NCBI RefSeq assembly: GCF_013367775.1
Contig: NZ_CP055157.1
Location: forward strand, 4,352,001-4,416,000
DNA from: Microbulbifer sp. YPW1
Lineage (GTDB): Bacteria; Pseudomonadota; Gammaproteobacteria; Pseudomonadales; Cellvibrionaceae
Length of the DNA: 64,000 bases
Direction of reading: 5' to 3'
In this document: positions 25,120 to 33,520 of the stretch, piece by piece
Position numbering within the stretch: position 1 is the first letter of the stretch
Layout of the letters: each line of letters begins with the position of its first letter
The notes under the pieces: model-generated
Databases searched by the model: none
Told to the model about the DNA's origin: nothing
The model's input: the letters and a program-made list of their open reading frames with translations, nothing else
Made by a program: the position numbers and the translations under genes

Positions 25120-26235
25120 TCAGGTCGATTTGACCTGCCCGCTGGCACACTCGCTCAGCAGCGTGTGGTACTGCACCCTCATCTGGTCCCAACTGAAATC
25201 CGAGATATCCGGTACCGGCGCCACCTCACCGGCTTCGATCCCCTTCGCGCAGCGCAGCATGGCGCTGCTGAGGTTGGCTGCACAGGACTCCACATCGTCG
25301 GAGAAGCGCCAGCCCCGCCGCCCGAACCACTCGGGGTAGGCGAGATTATCCGGCACCAGCGGCTGGCAGCCCGCCGCTACCGCCTCCAGTACCGCCAGCC
25401 CCTGAAAATCGTGCCGTGCGGTGGAAATCACGGCGTGGCTCTGTCCCAGCAGCTGGCGATATTCCCCAAGGCTCTGTCGATACCCCCAGGCACCCAGCGC
25501 GCCCAGCTTGTCGAGCAACTTCCGGATATGGGCGAACTCCGACGGTTGCCGCCGGAATTGCTGCCCCACCACATGCAGGGTAAATGGAATCTGCTGACGC
25601 CCGAAACGCCGCACTGCGGCCAGCAGGATATCCGGGCCCTTATCGTACTCCCAGCGGTGATTCCAGATGAAGGTTGGACGCGCCGGCTTGTCCGGCGGGA
25701 CCATGAAGGCGTCACGCTCCAGCGGTACCGGAAGCACCCTGGATTTGTCCGCAATCTCCCGGCAGATACCTGCGGGCACATGGTCGGGCAATTTTTGCAG
25801 CAGTGCTTCCGCCCCCTGCAGCAGGGTATTGCGGTTGTATTCAGAATTGAACAACAGCAGGTCCCCGCTCAGCGCGGTATAAATGTTAAGCAGCTGGGGC
25901 TCTACCGAGGGCACCGCATCTTCACTGCGCGGGTAATCAAACTGGTTCTCATGGAAATACACCGCCGTGGGGACTCTGGCCAATTCTGGCACCAGCCCGC
26001 GCAGCGAAGAGAGGTCCGTCATCGACGTGGCTACAATCAAATCCCAGGGCTGGCGCAGGATCGACAGGGCATCTCCCCTGCCCCAGCTGAGGCTGTTGCC
26101 GCGCACCCGCCAGCTGAAATAACGTGGCGGTAGACTGAGCACCGTCCACTGCCAGTCGGGAATGGCGGCCACCAGGCCGCGCCGCCAGCGCTTGTGACTG
26201 TCGGCATCGTAAGCGGAAAGCAGAAGCACTTTCAC
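25120..26235 (-). CDS. DUF3524 glycosyltransferase, putative tRNA-queuosine alpha-mannosyltransferase
   Basis: A 371-residue GT-B type glycosyltransferase. The N-terminal half is a DUF3524 domain (LLLSAYDADSHKRWRRGL, LPPRYFSWRVRGNSLSW, YFHENQFDYP), which defines the GTDC1/QTMAN family; the vertebrate member mannosylates queuosine in tRNA(Asp). The C-terminal half has GT4-type features (HRWEYDKGPD, HDFQGLAVLEAVAAGC with the sugar-nucleotide-binding glutamate, LAYPEW). The bacterial role is inferred from the family; the sugar and tRNA acceptor are not shown. It lies upstream of trpS on the same strand and may be cotranscribed with the dehydrogenase gene upstream (69-bp gap). Confidence 0.82.
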   Translation of the reverse strand: MKVLLLSAYDADSHKRWRRGLVAAIPDWQWTVLSLPPRYFSWRVRGNSLSWGRGDALSILRQPWDLIVATSMTDLSSLRGLVPELARVPTAVYFHENQFDYPRSEDAVPSVEPQLLNIYTALSGDLLLFNSEYNRNTLLQGAEALLQKLPDHVPAGICREIADKSRVLPVPLERDAFMVPPDKPARPTFIWNHRWEYDKGPDILLAAVRRFGRQQIPFTLHVVGQQFRRQPSEFAHIRKLLDKLGALGAWGYRQSLGEYRQLLGQSHAVISTARHDFQGLAVLEAVAAGCQPLVPDNLAYPEWFGRRGWRFSDDVESCAANLSSAMLRCAKGIEAGEVAPVPDISDFSWDQMRVQYHTLLSECASGQVKST

Positions 26236-26304
26236 GGAATTACCTGAAGGTTCAAGGATGGAATGGGGAAATGGCGCCGGCCGAACGACCGGCGGAAACG
26301 CAAA

Positions 26305-27201
26305 TCAAGACCCGCTGTTTTCAAAGTCCCGCAGGTTGGTCAAACGTGCAAACAGACTGGAGGTGTCCCAACGACCACCGCCCAGTGCCTGCACTTCACT
26401 GTAAAACTGGTCCACCAGCGCGGTAACCGGGAGTAATGCGCCGTTGCGCTGGGCCTCATCGAGTACGATTCCCAGATCTTTGCGCATCCAATCCACCGCA
26501 AACCCGTGTTCATAGTCACCGGCCAGCATGGTTTTATAGCGGTTTTCCATCTGCCAGCTCTGGGCGGCGCCCTTGGAAATGACCTCCACCACCTGCTCGG
26601 GATCCAACCCGGCAGCGCGGGCAAAATGCAGCCCTTCGGAAAGCCCCTGCACCAGCCCCGCAATACACACCTGATTGACCATCTTGCACAGCTGTCCACT
26701 GCCTACCGGGCCCATCAGATTGAGTGCCCGCGCATAGCTATTCAACAACGGCGTCACACGCTGATAATTGGCTTCATCGCCGCCCACCATAATGGTCAGG
26801 GCGCCGTTCTCCGCCCCCGCCTGGCCGCCGGATACCGGCGCATCGAGAAACCCGATGCCCCGCTCGGCGGCCGCCGCTGCCAGTTCACGGGCAACGTTGG
26901 CTGATGCGGTAGTGTGGTCGACAAAAACACTGCCGGATGCCATCCCGTGAAAAGCACCGTCACTGCCAGTGGTCACCTGTCGCAAGTCATCGTCGTTTCC
27001 GACGCAGGCAAAAACAAATTCCGCCCCGCTGGCGGCTTTAGCGGGTGTCGTAAATGCTTCACCAGCGTAGGTTTCCAGCCATTCACTGGCCCGGCTACCG
27101 GTGCGGTTGTAGATCTGTACCCGGTAGCCGGCGCGCGACAGGTAGCCCGCCATGGGGAAACCCATTACACCGAGCCCGATAAACGCCACTGTAGTTGTCA
27201 T
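26305..27201 (-). CDS. 3-hydroxyisobutyrate dehydrogenase-family NAD(P) oxidoreductase
   Basis: A 298-residue beta-hydroxyacid dehydrogenase. The Rossmann motif GLGVMGFPMAG starts at residue 10, the substrate-binding DAPVSGGQAGAENG motif is near 120, and the catalytic lysine lies in GSGQLCKMVNQ. Members reduce or oxidise 3-hydroxyisobutyrate, tartronate semialdehyde, succinic semialdehyde or glyoxylate; the exact substrate is not predictable from this sequence alone. It is flanked by the DUF3524 glycosyltransferase and uppP on the same strand, with no obvious shared pathway. Confidence 0.9.
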   Translation of the reverse strand: MTTTVAFIGLGVMGFPMAGYLSRAGYRVQIYNRTGSRASEWLETYAGEAFTTPAKAASGAEFVFACVGNDDDLRQVTTGSDGAFHGMASGSVFVDHTTASANVARELAAAAAERGIGFLDAPVSGGQAGAENGALTIMVGGDEANYQRVTPLLNSYARALNLMGPVGSGQLCKMVNQVCIAGLVQGLSEGLHFARAAGLDPEQVVEVISKGAAQSWQMENRYKTMLAGDYEHGFAVDWMRKDLGIVLDEAQRNGALLPVTALVDQFYSEVQALGGGRWDTSSLFARLTNLRDFENSGS

Positions 27202-27273
27202 AGAAATACCCGATCAGAAAAAACATTCAGCGGTATATATGTTACTGCTGCATTCACATTAGAGTCTGCGGCG

Positions 27274-28074
27274 TCAGCTGGAGAGGATCAACCAGATCAG
27301 CGCGCCACCAAGCAGGAAGCGGTAAATGGCGAAGGGGCCCATGCCAATACGACTGATAAACTGCAGGAAAAAGTGGATACACAGGTAGGCACTGATTCCG
27401 GAAAGCACCACCCCGAGAATAATATTTCCCCACGGCACGACTTCTGTATCGAGCAGATCGAGGGTCAGCAGCAACGCGCTCAGGGTGATCACCGGGATCG
27501 ACATCAGGAAAGAGAAGCGCGCCGCAGCTTCACGCTTCATCCCCAGCATCAAGCCGGCGGTCATGGTAATACCGGAGCGTGAGGTCCCCGGAATCAGTGC
27601 CAGCACCTGTGCCGCACCGATCATCAACGCCTTTTTCCAATCCAGTTTGCCCAGTTCGTCCCGGCGGGCACCGTGTACATCCGACCACCACAGCAGCGCA
27701 CCGAAGACGATGGTGGTGGCAGCAATCACGGCCGAGGAACGCAGGTGGGTTTCGATAAAGTCCTTGAATATCAGCCCAGCGAGCCCGGCGGGGATGGTTG
27801 CCAGCACAATCAGCCAGGCGAGGCGCCCTTCGTCGCTGAATTGGCCGGTCTTGAAGCCGCCTAACCCGTCGACAATCAGTTGCCAGACGTCCTTGCGGAA
27901 ATACACCAGCACGGCAATCAGGGAGCCGAAATGCACCGCTACGTCAAACGCCAGCCCCTGATCCGGCCATCCCAGAACCTGGTTGGGTAGAATCAGATGC
28001 GCAGAGCTGGAAATGGGAAGGAATTCGGTCATGCCCTGAATCAGGGCCAGAATAATGGTCTGAAAGGTTTCCAT
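27274..28074 (-). CDS. uppP: Undecaprenyl-diphosphatase (UppP/BacA)
   Basis: A 266-residue multi-pass inner-membrane enzyme that removes a phosphate from undecaprenyl pyrophosphate, recycling the lipid carrier for peptidoglycan and other glycans and conferring bacitracin tolerance. Both family signatures are present: [15 protein letters not shown] near residue 13 (with E17) and PGTSRSGIT in the second half. The ATG at 28074 matches the usual N-terminus; a start nine codons upstream is less likely. It lies between an oxidoreductase gene and tsaB. Confidence 0.95.
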   Translation of the reverse strand: METFQTIILALIQGMTEFLPISSSAHLILPNQVLGWPDQGLAFDVAVHFGSLIAVLVYFRKDVWQLIVDGLGGFKTGQFSDEGRLAWLIVLATIPAGLAGLIFKDFIETHLRSSAVIAATTIVFGALLWWSDVHGARRDELGKLDWKKALMIGAAQVLALIPGTSRSGITMTAGLMLGMKREAAARFSFLMSIPVITLSALLLTLDLLDTEVVPWGNIILGVVLSGISAYLCIHFFLQFISRIGMGPFAIYRFLLGGALIWLILSS

Positions 28075-28143
28075 ACTGTTTACTACATTCGCCAGCGGCA
28101 AGTGCCCTGCGCTGGCATTTGTTAATTGTTATACGGCGCTCTG

Positions 28144-28863
28144 TCAGCGCGCGCGAATACGCTCGCGCTTTTTCCAGGTCACCTCGTTGCGCAGGTATGC
28201 CGGCTCCAGAGCATCGGCGGTGACATATTCACCCTTTTGCCACAGATCTGCCGCTAACGTGACAATATCCTGTGCATGGATGGCCGCATCTTGCCAGATT
28301 CCCAGTGGGCTCAGCGCCGAAAGTTGCGGATACTGCCAGCCGGGTCCAGCTGCATACAGCGGACATGCGTCCCCAGCAGCCCCCAGAAACCCGCCCTGCT
28401 CCAGGGCCGCTACCACTTGCTCCGGGCTGGATACCGCATCCGCCAGAATTGCCTCCCCCGGGCGATCTGACGAATAGAGTCCCCAGTATACCTCCTGCAT
28501 ACGCGCATCCAGCGCCGCCAGTACCGGAGCGCCGCTCCAGTCCGACTGTGTACGCACTGCCCCCGCAGCCATCGCCGCAAGACTGGAAACCGGAACCACG
28601 GGCTTGTCCGATGCAAAAGCCAGGCCCTGTACGCAGCTGATGGCGATGCGCAGGCCGGTAAAGGATCCAGGGCCCTGACTGACCGCGAGAGCGTCAACCT
28701 CGGCCAGGGAGCTCTGGGCTTGCGCCAGTACAGACTCCACCATGGGCAGCAGGCGACGGGTATGGTCACGCTCGGCGCGGACAAACTGCTCGCAGACGCG
28801 GCCATCCTGGTACAGCGCCACAGAGCAGGCACCGGACGTGGTATCAACAGCCAAAAGTTTCAA
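28144..28863 (-). CDS. tsaB: tRNA threonylcarbamoyladenosine biosynthesis protein TsaB
   Basis: A 239-residue paralogue of the TsaD ATPase fold. TsaB binds TsaD and TsaE to make the universal t6A37 modification in tRNAs that read ANN codons. The N-terminal LLAVDTTSGACSVAL and the SQGPGSFTGLRI motif (about residues 63-74) are diagnostic. It keeps the usual length for gammaproteobacteria. The other t6A genes (tsaC, tsaD, tsaE) are not in this window. Confidence 0.95.
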   Translation of the reverse strand: MKLLAVDTTSGACSVALYQDGRVCEQFVRAERDHTRRLLPMVESVLAQAQSSLAEVDALAVSQGPGSFTGLRIAISCVQGLAFASDKPVVPVSSLAAMAAGAVRTQSDWSGAPVLAALDARMQEVYWGLYSSDRPGEAILADAVSSPEQVVAALEQGGFLGAAGDACPLYAAGPGWQYPQLSALSPLGIWQDAAIHAQDIVTLAADLWQKGEYVTADALEPAYLRNEVTWKKRERIRAR

Positions 28864-29071
28864 AGCTTGGAATCCGTGATGAATAGCGGAGAGACGGCCC
28901 CACCTCCACTCTCCAATACCCGCAGGATGCAGGACAGGGAGGGAACAGGACCTAAATCAGGGGCGAATTGTGGCATGCCCAGCGACAAACGCAACTGGCG
29001 CCTCTGCCGCGTTCCATATACCCCTTTTTGATAACCGGCGCCCCGATGGGTGTTCCAGCTTTGCCGAACAT

Positions 29072-29107
29072 CCAAAAACAAAAGCCCCGGCCATAATGGC
29101 CGGGGCT
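29072..29107 (-). terminator. Rho-independent terminator of the AlgP-like gene
   Basis: Perfect 11-base arms AGCCCCGGCCA (29083-29093) and TGGCCGGGGCT (29097-29107) with a 3-base loop. The A-rich block at 29074-29083 gives a U-run on the minus strand. It lies about 40 bp past the stop codon. Confidence 0.92.
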
Positions 29108-29146
29108 GAGTGGACTGCACTGGGCATACGCTTGTATCGCCCGGGA

Positions 29147-29980
29147 TCAGGACTTCTTCGGTGGACGACCTCGGCGAACACCGGCCTTCTTGGCCGCAGC
29201 TTTGGGCGGACGCCCGCGGCGGGCAGATTTTTTGGGGGCCGACTTGACCTCCTTGGTGGCAGCCTTTTTGGCCGCGGCCTTCTTGGGACGGCCTGGCGAT
29301 TTCTTGGCGGCTGACTTTTTGGCCGCAGGCTTCTTGGCTGCAGACTTCTTCGCCGGGGTCTTCTTGGCCGCCGACTTTTTAACAGCTTTCTTCTTTTTCG
29401 CCGCTTTGGACGCTTTCTTGGCCTCGGCCTTGGCTTTGGCTGCGGCCTTTTTCTCCAGCGCTTTGGCTTTGGCTGCGGCCTTCTTCGCCGCGGCCTTCAC
29501 TTTTGCGGTCGCTTTTTTCTCTGCGGCTTTTACCTTCTTGGCATCGGCCTTGGCGCGGGCTTTTTTCCAGCGACTTTCGAAAGCTTTCACCGCTTTCTCA
29601 AGCTCTTTATCCGCCTTGGCAGAAAGCTTCTCAGCCATCTCCGCCACTTTCTGCTTGGCGGACTCCTCGGCCTGACGCACCGCGTCCATCGCACTGGCCT
29701 TGGCCAACCCGACCTTCGCCTCAGCAAGCTTGGCGCGCTGTTCACGCAATTTGCTATTTGCAGAGCTCAGTGATTGCTTGGCAGCAGCAGAACCGGTTTT
29801 CTGGACCCTCGCGCGGGCTTTCCCCACACGATCCAGTTGTGCATCCATTGCTTTCGCAGCGGAATCCACGGCTTTCTGCGCCTTGGCTACCACCGGTGAA
29901 GTGTTCGCGGCGGCCTTGGCTGCCGGCTTGGCTTTGGCTACACGTTTTGCCTTGGCCTTTTTCTTTGCGACTCGTGCCAT
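29147..29980 (-). CDS. AlgP / histone H1-like Lys-Ala-Pro-rich DNA-binding protein with AT-hook cores
   Basis: A 277-residue very basic protein. Residues 30-140 are a helical region rich in Ala, Lys and Glu; residues 140-250 are low-complexity Ala-Lys repeats (KKSAAKK, KKTPAKK, KKPAAKK); the C-terminus carries three Gly-Arg-Pro cores at 230-232, 256-258 and 271-273, two of them in full RRGRPPK AT-hook settings. This matches AlgP-type histone H1-like proteins of Pseudomonas and relatives, which bind DNA and affect alginate and other envelope genes. Its target genes here are unknown. Repeat-rich genes like this often vary in length between strains. Its start is far from any gene upstream. Confidence 0.85.
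   Translation of the reverse strand: MARVAKKKAKAKRVAKAKPAAKAAANTSPVVAKAQKAVDSAAKAMDAQLDRVGKARARVQKTGSAAAKQSLSSANSKLREQRAKLAEAKVGLAKASAMDAVRQAEESAKQKVAEMAEKLSAKADKELEKAVKAFESRWKKARAKADAKKVKAAEKKATAKVKAAAKKAAAKAKALEKKAAAKAKAEAKKASKAAKKKKAVKKSAAKKTPAKKSAAKKPAAKKSAAKKSPGRPKKAAAKKAATKEVKSAPKKSARRGRPPKAAAKKAGVRRGRPPKKS
29160..29540 (-). repeat. Degenerate short tandem repeats encoding Lys/Ala-rich tail
   Basis: Many imperfect copies of a GCCGCCAAGAAG-type unit (reading the coding strand) encode the KKxAAKK tail of the AlgP-like protein. Such tracts can gain or lose units by slippage. Confidence 0.7.
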
Positions 29981-30368
29981 CCCTTGTCTCCTCTTTCTCT
30001 GTAAAAGAAGTCACCCTGAACACAGAACTACGTGCTGACCGACATTTCAGATCAATCCGACTGGATTGCTGCCGGGAGCGCTACCGCTCCCGACAACCAT
30101 GTGGACTCCGGAAATGTCCCGCCACTCTCGAATGCGGCAAAAACCCTGAGAGCCTCCCCGCCGGAACCTCGCTCACTGATATCGGCCAGGGGAAATTGTG
30201 ATTCCTCTCTGTAGTGCCTGACAGTGATACCCGACAGTGGTGCCTGGACCGATATCATCGACTGGAAGACTGCCTTAATCTCACTGAAATTCGGGCAACC
30301 CAGCCATTCAAAATGACACGGTTGTATCAAAGTTAATAAAAAAAATAGGGTTTGCAAGAAAAAGGGTC
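29981..30368. other. Non-coding region upstream of the AlgP-like gene
   Basis: This 388-bp stretch lies between the start of the AlgP-like gene and the hemH terminator. It should carry the AlgP-like promoter and a long leader. A possible 101-codon reading on the minus strand (30052-30357) begins with TTG, lacks a ribosome-binding site and has no recognisable domain, so I do not call it a gene. I see no RNA gene signature. Confidence 0.5.
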
Positions 30369-30407
30369 AAAAAAAACCGAATTTTCGGAAGAAAATCGGT
30401 TTTTTTT
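30369..30407. terminator. Rho-independent terminator of hemH, bidirectional shape
   Basis: A run of A's plus CCGA and ATTTTC pairs with GAAAAT, CGG and a run of T's across a GGAA loop (30387-30390), with one bulged A. The U-run works on both strands; hemH, ending at 30467 on the minus strand, is the only gene it obviously serves. Confidence 0.88.
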
Positions 30408-30466
30408 GATTGCCGGAGGATGTTTTAAGGTTTTTCCCGGCTGTGCGGTAAATCGGACTGAAAAAA

Positions 30467-31477
30467 TTACTTGCCCGGTATTCCCGGAATTCGCTCCCGG
30501 GCAATCGCTTCCAGCAACTGAATGTGGTCTTCGCGCGCATTCAAAGCCGGTATATATCGATATTCCCGGCCGCCGGCCTCGATAAAATTAGCGCGATTCT
30601 CTACCGCAATTTCCTCGATAGTTTCCAGGCAATCAGCGGCAAACGCCGGGCAGATCACATCCACACTGGATACGCCACTCTGGCCCCACTCAAGCAGGGT
30701 TTTGTCCGTATAGGGCTGCAGCCATTCCGCCTTCCCGAAGCGGGACTGGAAAGTGATTTCCCATTTTTCCCGCGGCAGGTTTAACGCCTCTGCGAGCTTC
30801 TCTGCAGTACCACAACAGTGCAGGTAATAGGGGTCGCCCTTGCGGGTATTGGCTTTGGGAATACCGTGGAATGACATCATCAGTTTTTCCGCCACACCGT
30901 TCTTTTCCCAGTGCTCCCGTACCGAATTCGCCAGTGCCTCAATATAAAGAGGGTGCTGCCAGTAGTCGTGGACCACGGTGATATCAGGCACGTTGCGTGA
31001 ACTGCGAATGATATCCGCCACCTGATCATATATGGCGCCAGTGGTTGTAGCGGAATACTGCGGATAAAGGGGGATCACCGTAAAACTGGTGGCTCCCGCC
31101 TGAGCCAGCCGAGAGATGGTGTCCTCGAGGCTGGGGGCCCCGTAAGTCATCGCATATTCAACCAGCAACTGGCCAGCCGGGGAAACTGCCTCCAGTCGCT
31201 GCTGCAGCAGTTGCACCTGCCGCTGCGTGTAATAGGTAATCGGGGATCCGGTCACCGCCTCTCCATCCAGCCCCTGGTTCCAGATTTCTTCGTAGGCCGG
31301 CGCAATTCGCTTCGGCCTCAAGGGCAGAACAAAGAGGTTGAGGATCAACTTCCACAATGGCCGCGGTATTTCCACCACGCGGGGATCAGACAGAAACGCC
31401 CGGAGAAATTGCCGTACTGCCGCCGGCGTCGGTTCCGCAGGCGTGCCCAGGTTCATCAGAATGATCGCGTGAGCCAT
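30467..31477 (-). CDS. hemH: Ferrochelatase
   Basis: A 336-residue enzyme that inserts ferrous iron into protoporphyrin IX, the last step of protoheme synthesis. The metal-site histidine is H204 in MSFHGIPK, and the second-half acidic motif is present as DCLETIEEI. LMNLGTP at residues 7-13 matches the family N-terminus, which supports the ATG at 31477; an upstream start would add 13 residues. It is probably membrane-associated without a transmembrane helix. It sits alone between terminators. Confidence 0.96.
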   Translation of the reverse strand: MAHAIILMNLGTPAEPTPAAVRQFLRAFLSDPRVVEIPRPLWKLILNLFVLPLRPKRIAPAYEEIWNQGLDGEAVTGSPITYYTQRQVQLLQQRLEAVSPAGQLLVEYAMTYGAPSLEDTISRLAQAGATSFTVIPLYPQYSATTTGAIYDQVADIIRSSRNVPDITVVHDYWQHPLYIEALANSVREHWEKNGVAEKLMMSFHGIPKANTRKGDPYYLHCCGTAEKLAEALNLPREKWEITFQSRFGKAEWLQPYTDKTLLEWGQSGVSSVDVICPAFAADCLETIEEIAVENRANFIEAGGREYRYIPALNAREDHIQLLEAIARERIPGIPGK

Positions 31478-31823
31478 ATTCGTTTCACACTCCAGTAGGT
31501 ATTCAGTGGCCAACAACAGGCATCAATGGTTGATCTGGAATCGCCCGGTGCGGATAACCTGCCCGGCCTTCCTCCGCCCGCGATTCGGAATCAAGTCGAA
31601 TTGTGGGGCAGGAGTATTTCAGAAACTGGCAGAAATGTATTTAGCAGGCTTCTTATGCACACAGATAGTCTGCGCCAATCAGACAAGCATCACCCCGCAC
31701 ACCGTCAGCGCGGAGTTGCGCTAACAGAACGCAAAAAAGCTCCCGAAGGAGCTTTTTAGAGAAGAAGCAGCAAGAAGCTTCTTGCCCGCGCGCTATCACA
31801 GGACTTCGACCCGCTCAGGGGAC
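31478..31823. other. Intergenic region between hemH and adk, with terminator, palindrome and a doubtful small ORF
   Basis: This 346-bp stretch holds the adk terminator (listed separately), a perfect 16-base palindrome GCAAGAAGCTTCTTGC at 31770-31785, and a 77-codon plus-strand reading (31526-31759) whose stop codon lies in the terminator's T tract. The reading has only a weak CAGG ahead of its ATG and no known domain, so it remains doubtful. The hemH promoter must lie here too. Confidence 0.5.
31733..31757. terminator. Rho-independent terminator of adk, bidirectional shape
   Basis: Ten-base arms AAAAAGCTCC (31734-31743) and GGAGCTTTTT (31748-31757) around a CGAA loop. It lies about 65 bp past the adk stop codon on the minus strand and has U-runs in both directions. 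Confidence 0.88.
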
Positions 31824-32495
<672 letters not shown>

Positions 32496-32695
32496 TCATG
32501 CCGAGGCGCAGCGCAGTCATTGCGGCGGGCCACCGTAAAAAGAGCGCTACCTTACACTTTGCCCCATGCCAGAACAAGTCCGCATGTGGTCTGGCCGAAT
32601 TCGGTAATTTTTTTACAAAACTCGGCAATTTTATTCCAGATCCAAGAGTTTAGCGCCACTTGCCGCTCCGCGACCGCCCCTGCCTTGCACCAAAA

Positions 32696-33508
32696 CTACT
32701 TTTTGGCCTCTTCCCAAAGCTGGTCCAATTCTTCCAGAGAAACGTCTGAGGGCTGCAAATTCCGTTGTTTCAGCGCAGATTCCACCGCGCCAAAGCGCTG
32801 CTGGAATTTACGATTACACTGGCGCAGCGCCGCTTCAGGATCCTCGTTCAAATGCCGGGCAACATTGACGCAGGAGAACAGCAGGTCTCCCAATTCTTCA
32901 CGGGAATGTTCGCTATTTCCACTGGCAATGGCTTCGCGTAATTCCCGCACTTCCTCTTCGACTTTAGCCAACACACCATCGATCTCGGGCCAGTCGAAAC
33001 CCACTTGAGAGGCGCGTTTCTGCAGCTTGGCGGCTCTGGTCAGTGCGGGCAATCCCGCTGCAACACCATCCAGTGTGCCCTGCTCTCCCTTGGCTTCCCG
33101 CTCCGCAGCCTTGATCAGTTCCCAGTTGGCTTTCACCTGTTGCTCGTCGATCTCGCGGGTCTGATTGTCCCCATGCAGATCGCCGGAAGGAAATACATGG
33201 GGATGGCGCCGCACCAGTTTCCTGACCAGGGTATCGACAATACGGGAAAAATCGAAATGGCCCTGCTCCCGTCCGAGCTGGGCATAAAAAATCACCTGAA
33301 AAAGGAGGTCACCCAGCTCTTCATGCAGGTGTTCAAAGTCCTCCAGCTCAATGGCCTCTGCCACTTCGTACGCCTCTTCAATCGTAGAGGGAACAATGGA
33401 TGAAAACGTCTGCTTCAGGTCCCAGGGGCAACCGCCATCCGGGTTGCGCAGCTGTGACATCAGAAACTGCAGGTCTTCTACGGTATAGGTTTCTTTCATG
33501 TCTGCCAT
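32696..33508 (-). CDS. mazG: Nucleoside triphosphate pyrophosphohydrolase MazG
   Basis: A 270-residue protein with two tandem all-alpha NTP-PPase domains. Each carries the magnesium-binding signature: EEAYEVAEAI ... EELGDLLFQVIFYA in the first half and EEVRELREAI ... EELGDLLFSCVNVA in the second. MazG cleaves (d)NTPs to monophosphates and lowers ppGpp in starved cells. It is 12 bp downstream of relA on the same strand, the conserved Pseudomonas and E. coli arrangement, which couples ppGpp synthesis with its modulation. Confidence 0.96.
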   Translation of the reverse strand: MADMKETYTVEDLQFLMSQLRNPDGGCPWDLKQTFSSIVPSTIEEAYEVAEAIELEDFEHLHEELGDLLFQVIFYAQLGREQGHFDFSRIVDTLVRKLVRRHPHVFPSGDLHGDNQTREIDEQQVKANWELIKAAEREAKGEQGTLDGVAAGLPALTRAAKLQKRASQVGFDWPEIDGVLAKVEEEVRELREAIASGNSEHSREELGDLLFSCVNVARHLNEDPEAALRQCNRKFQQRFGAVESALKQRNLQPSDVSLEELDQLWEEAKK

Positions 33509-33520
33509 CAGGTTACAAAA

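Noticed and set aside
30052..30357. A 101-codon minus-strand reading between the AlgP-like gene and the hemH terminator
   Set aside because: It begins with TTG directly beside the poly-A/T terminator, has no ribosome-binding site, no signal peptide or domain, and overlaps the likely promoter region.
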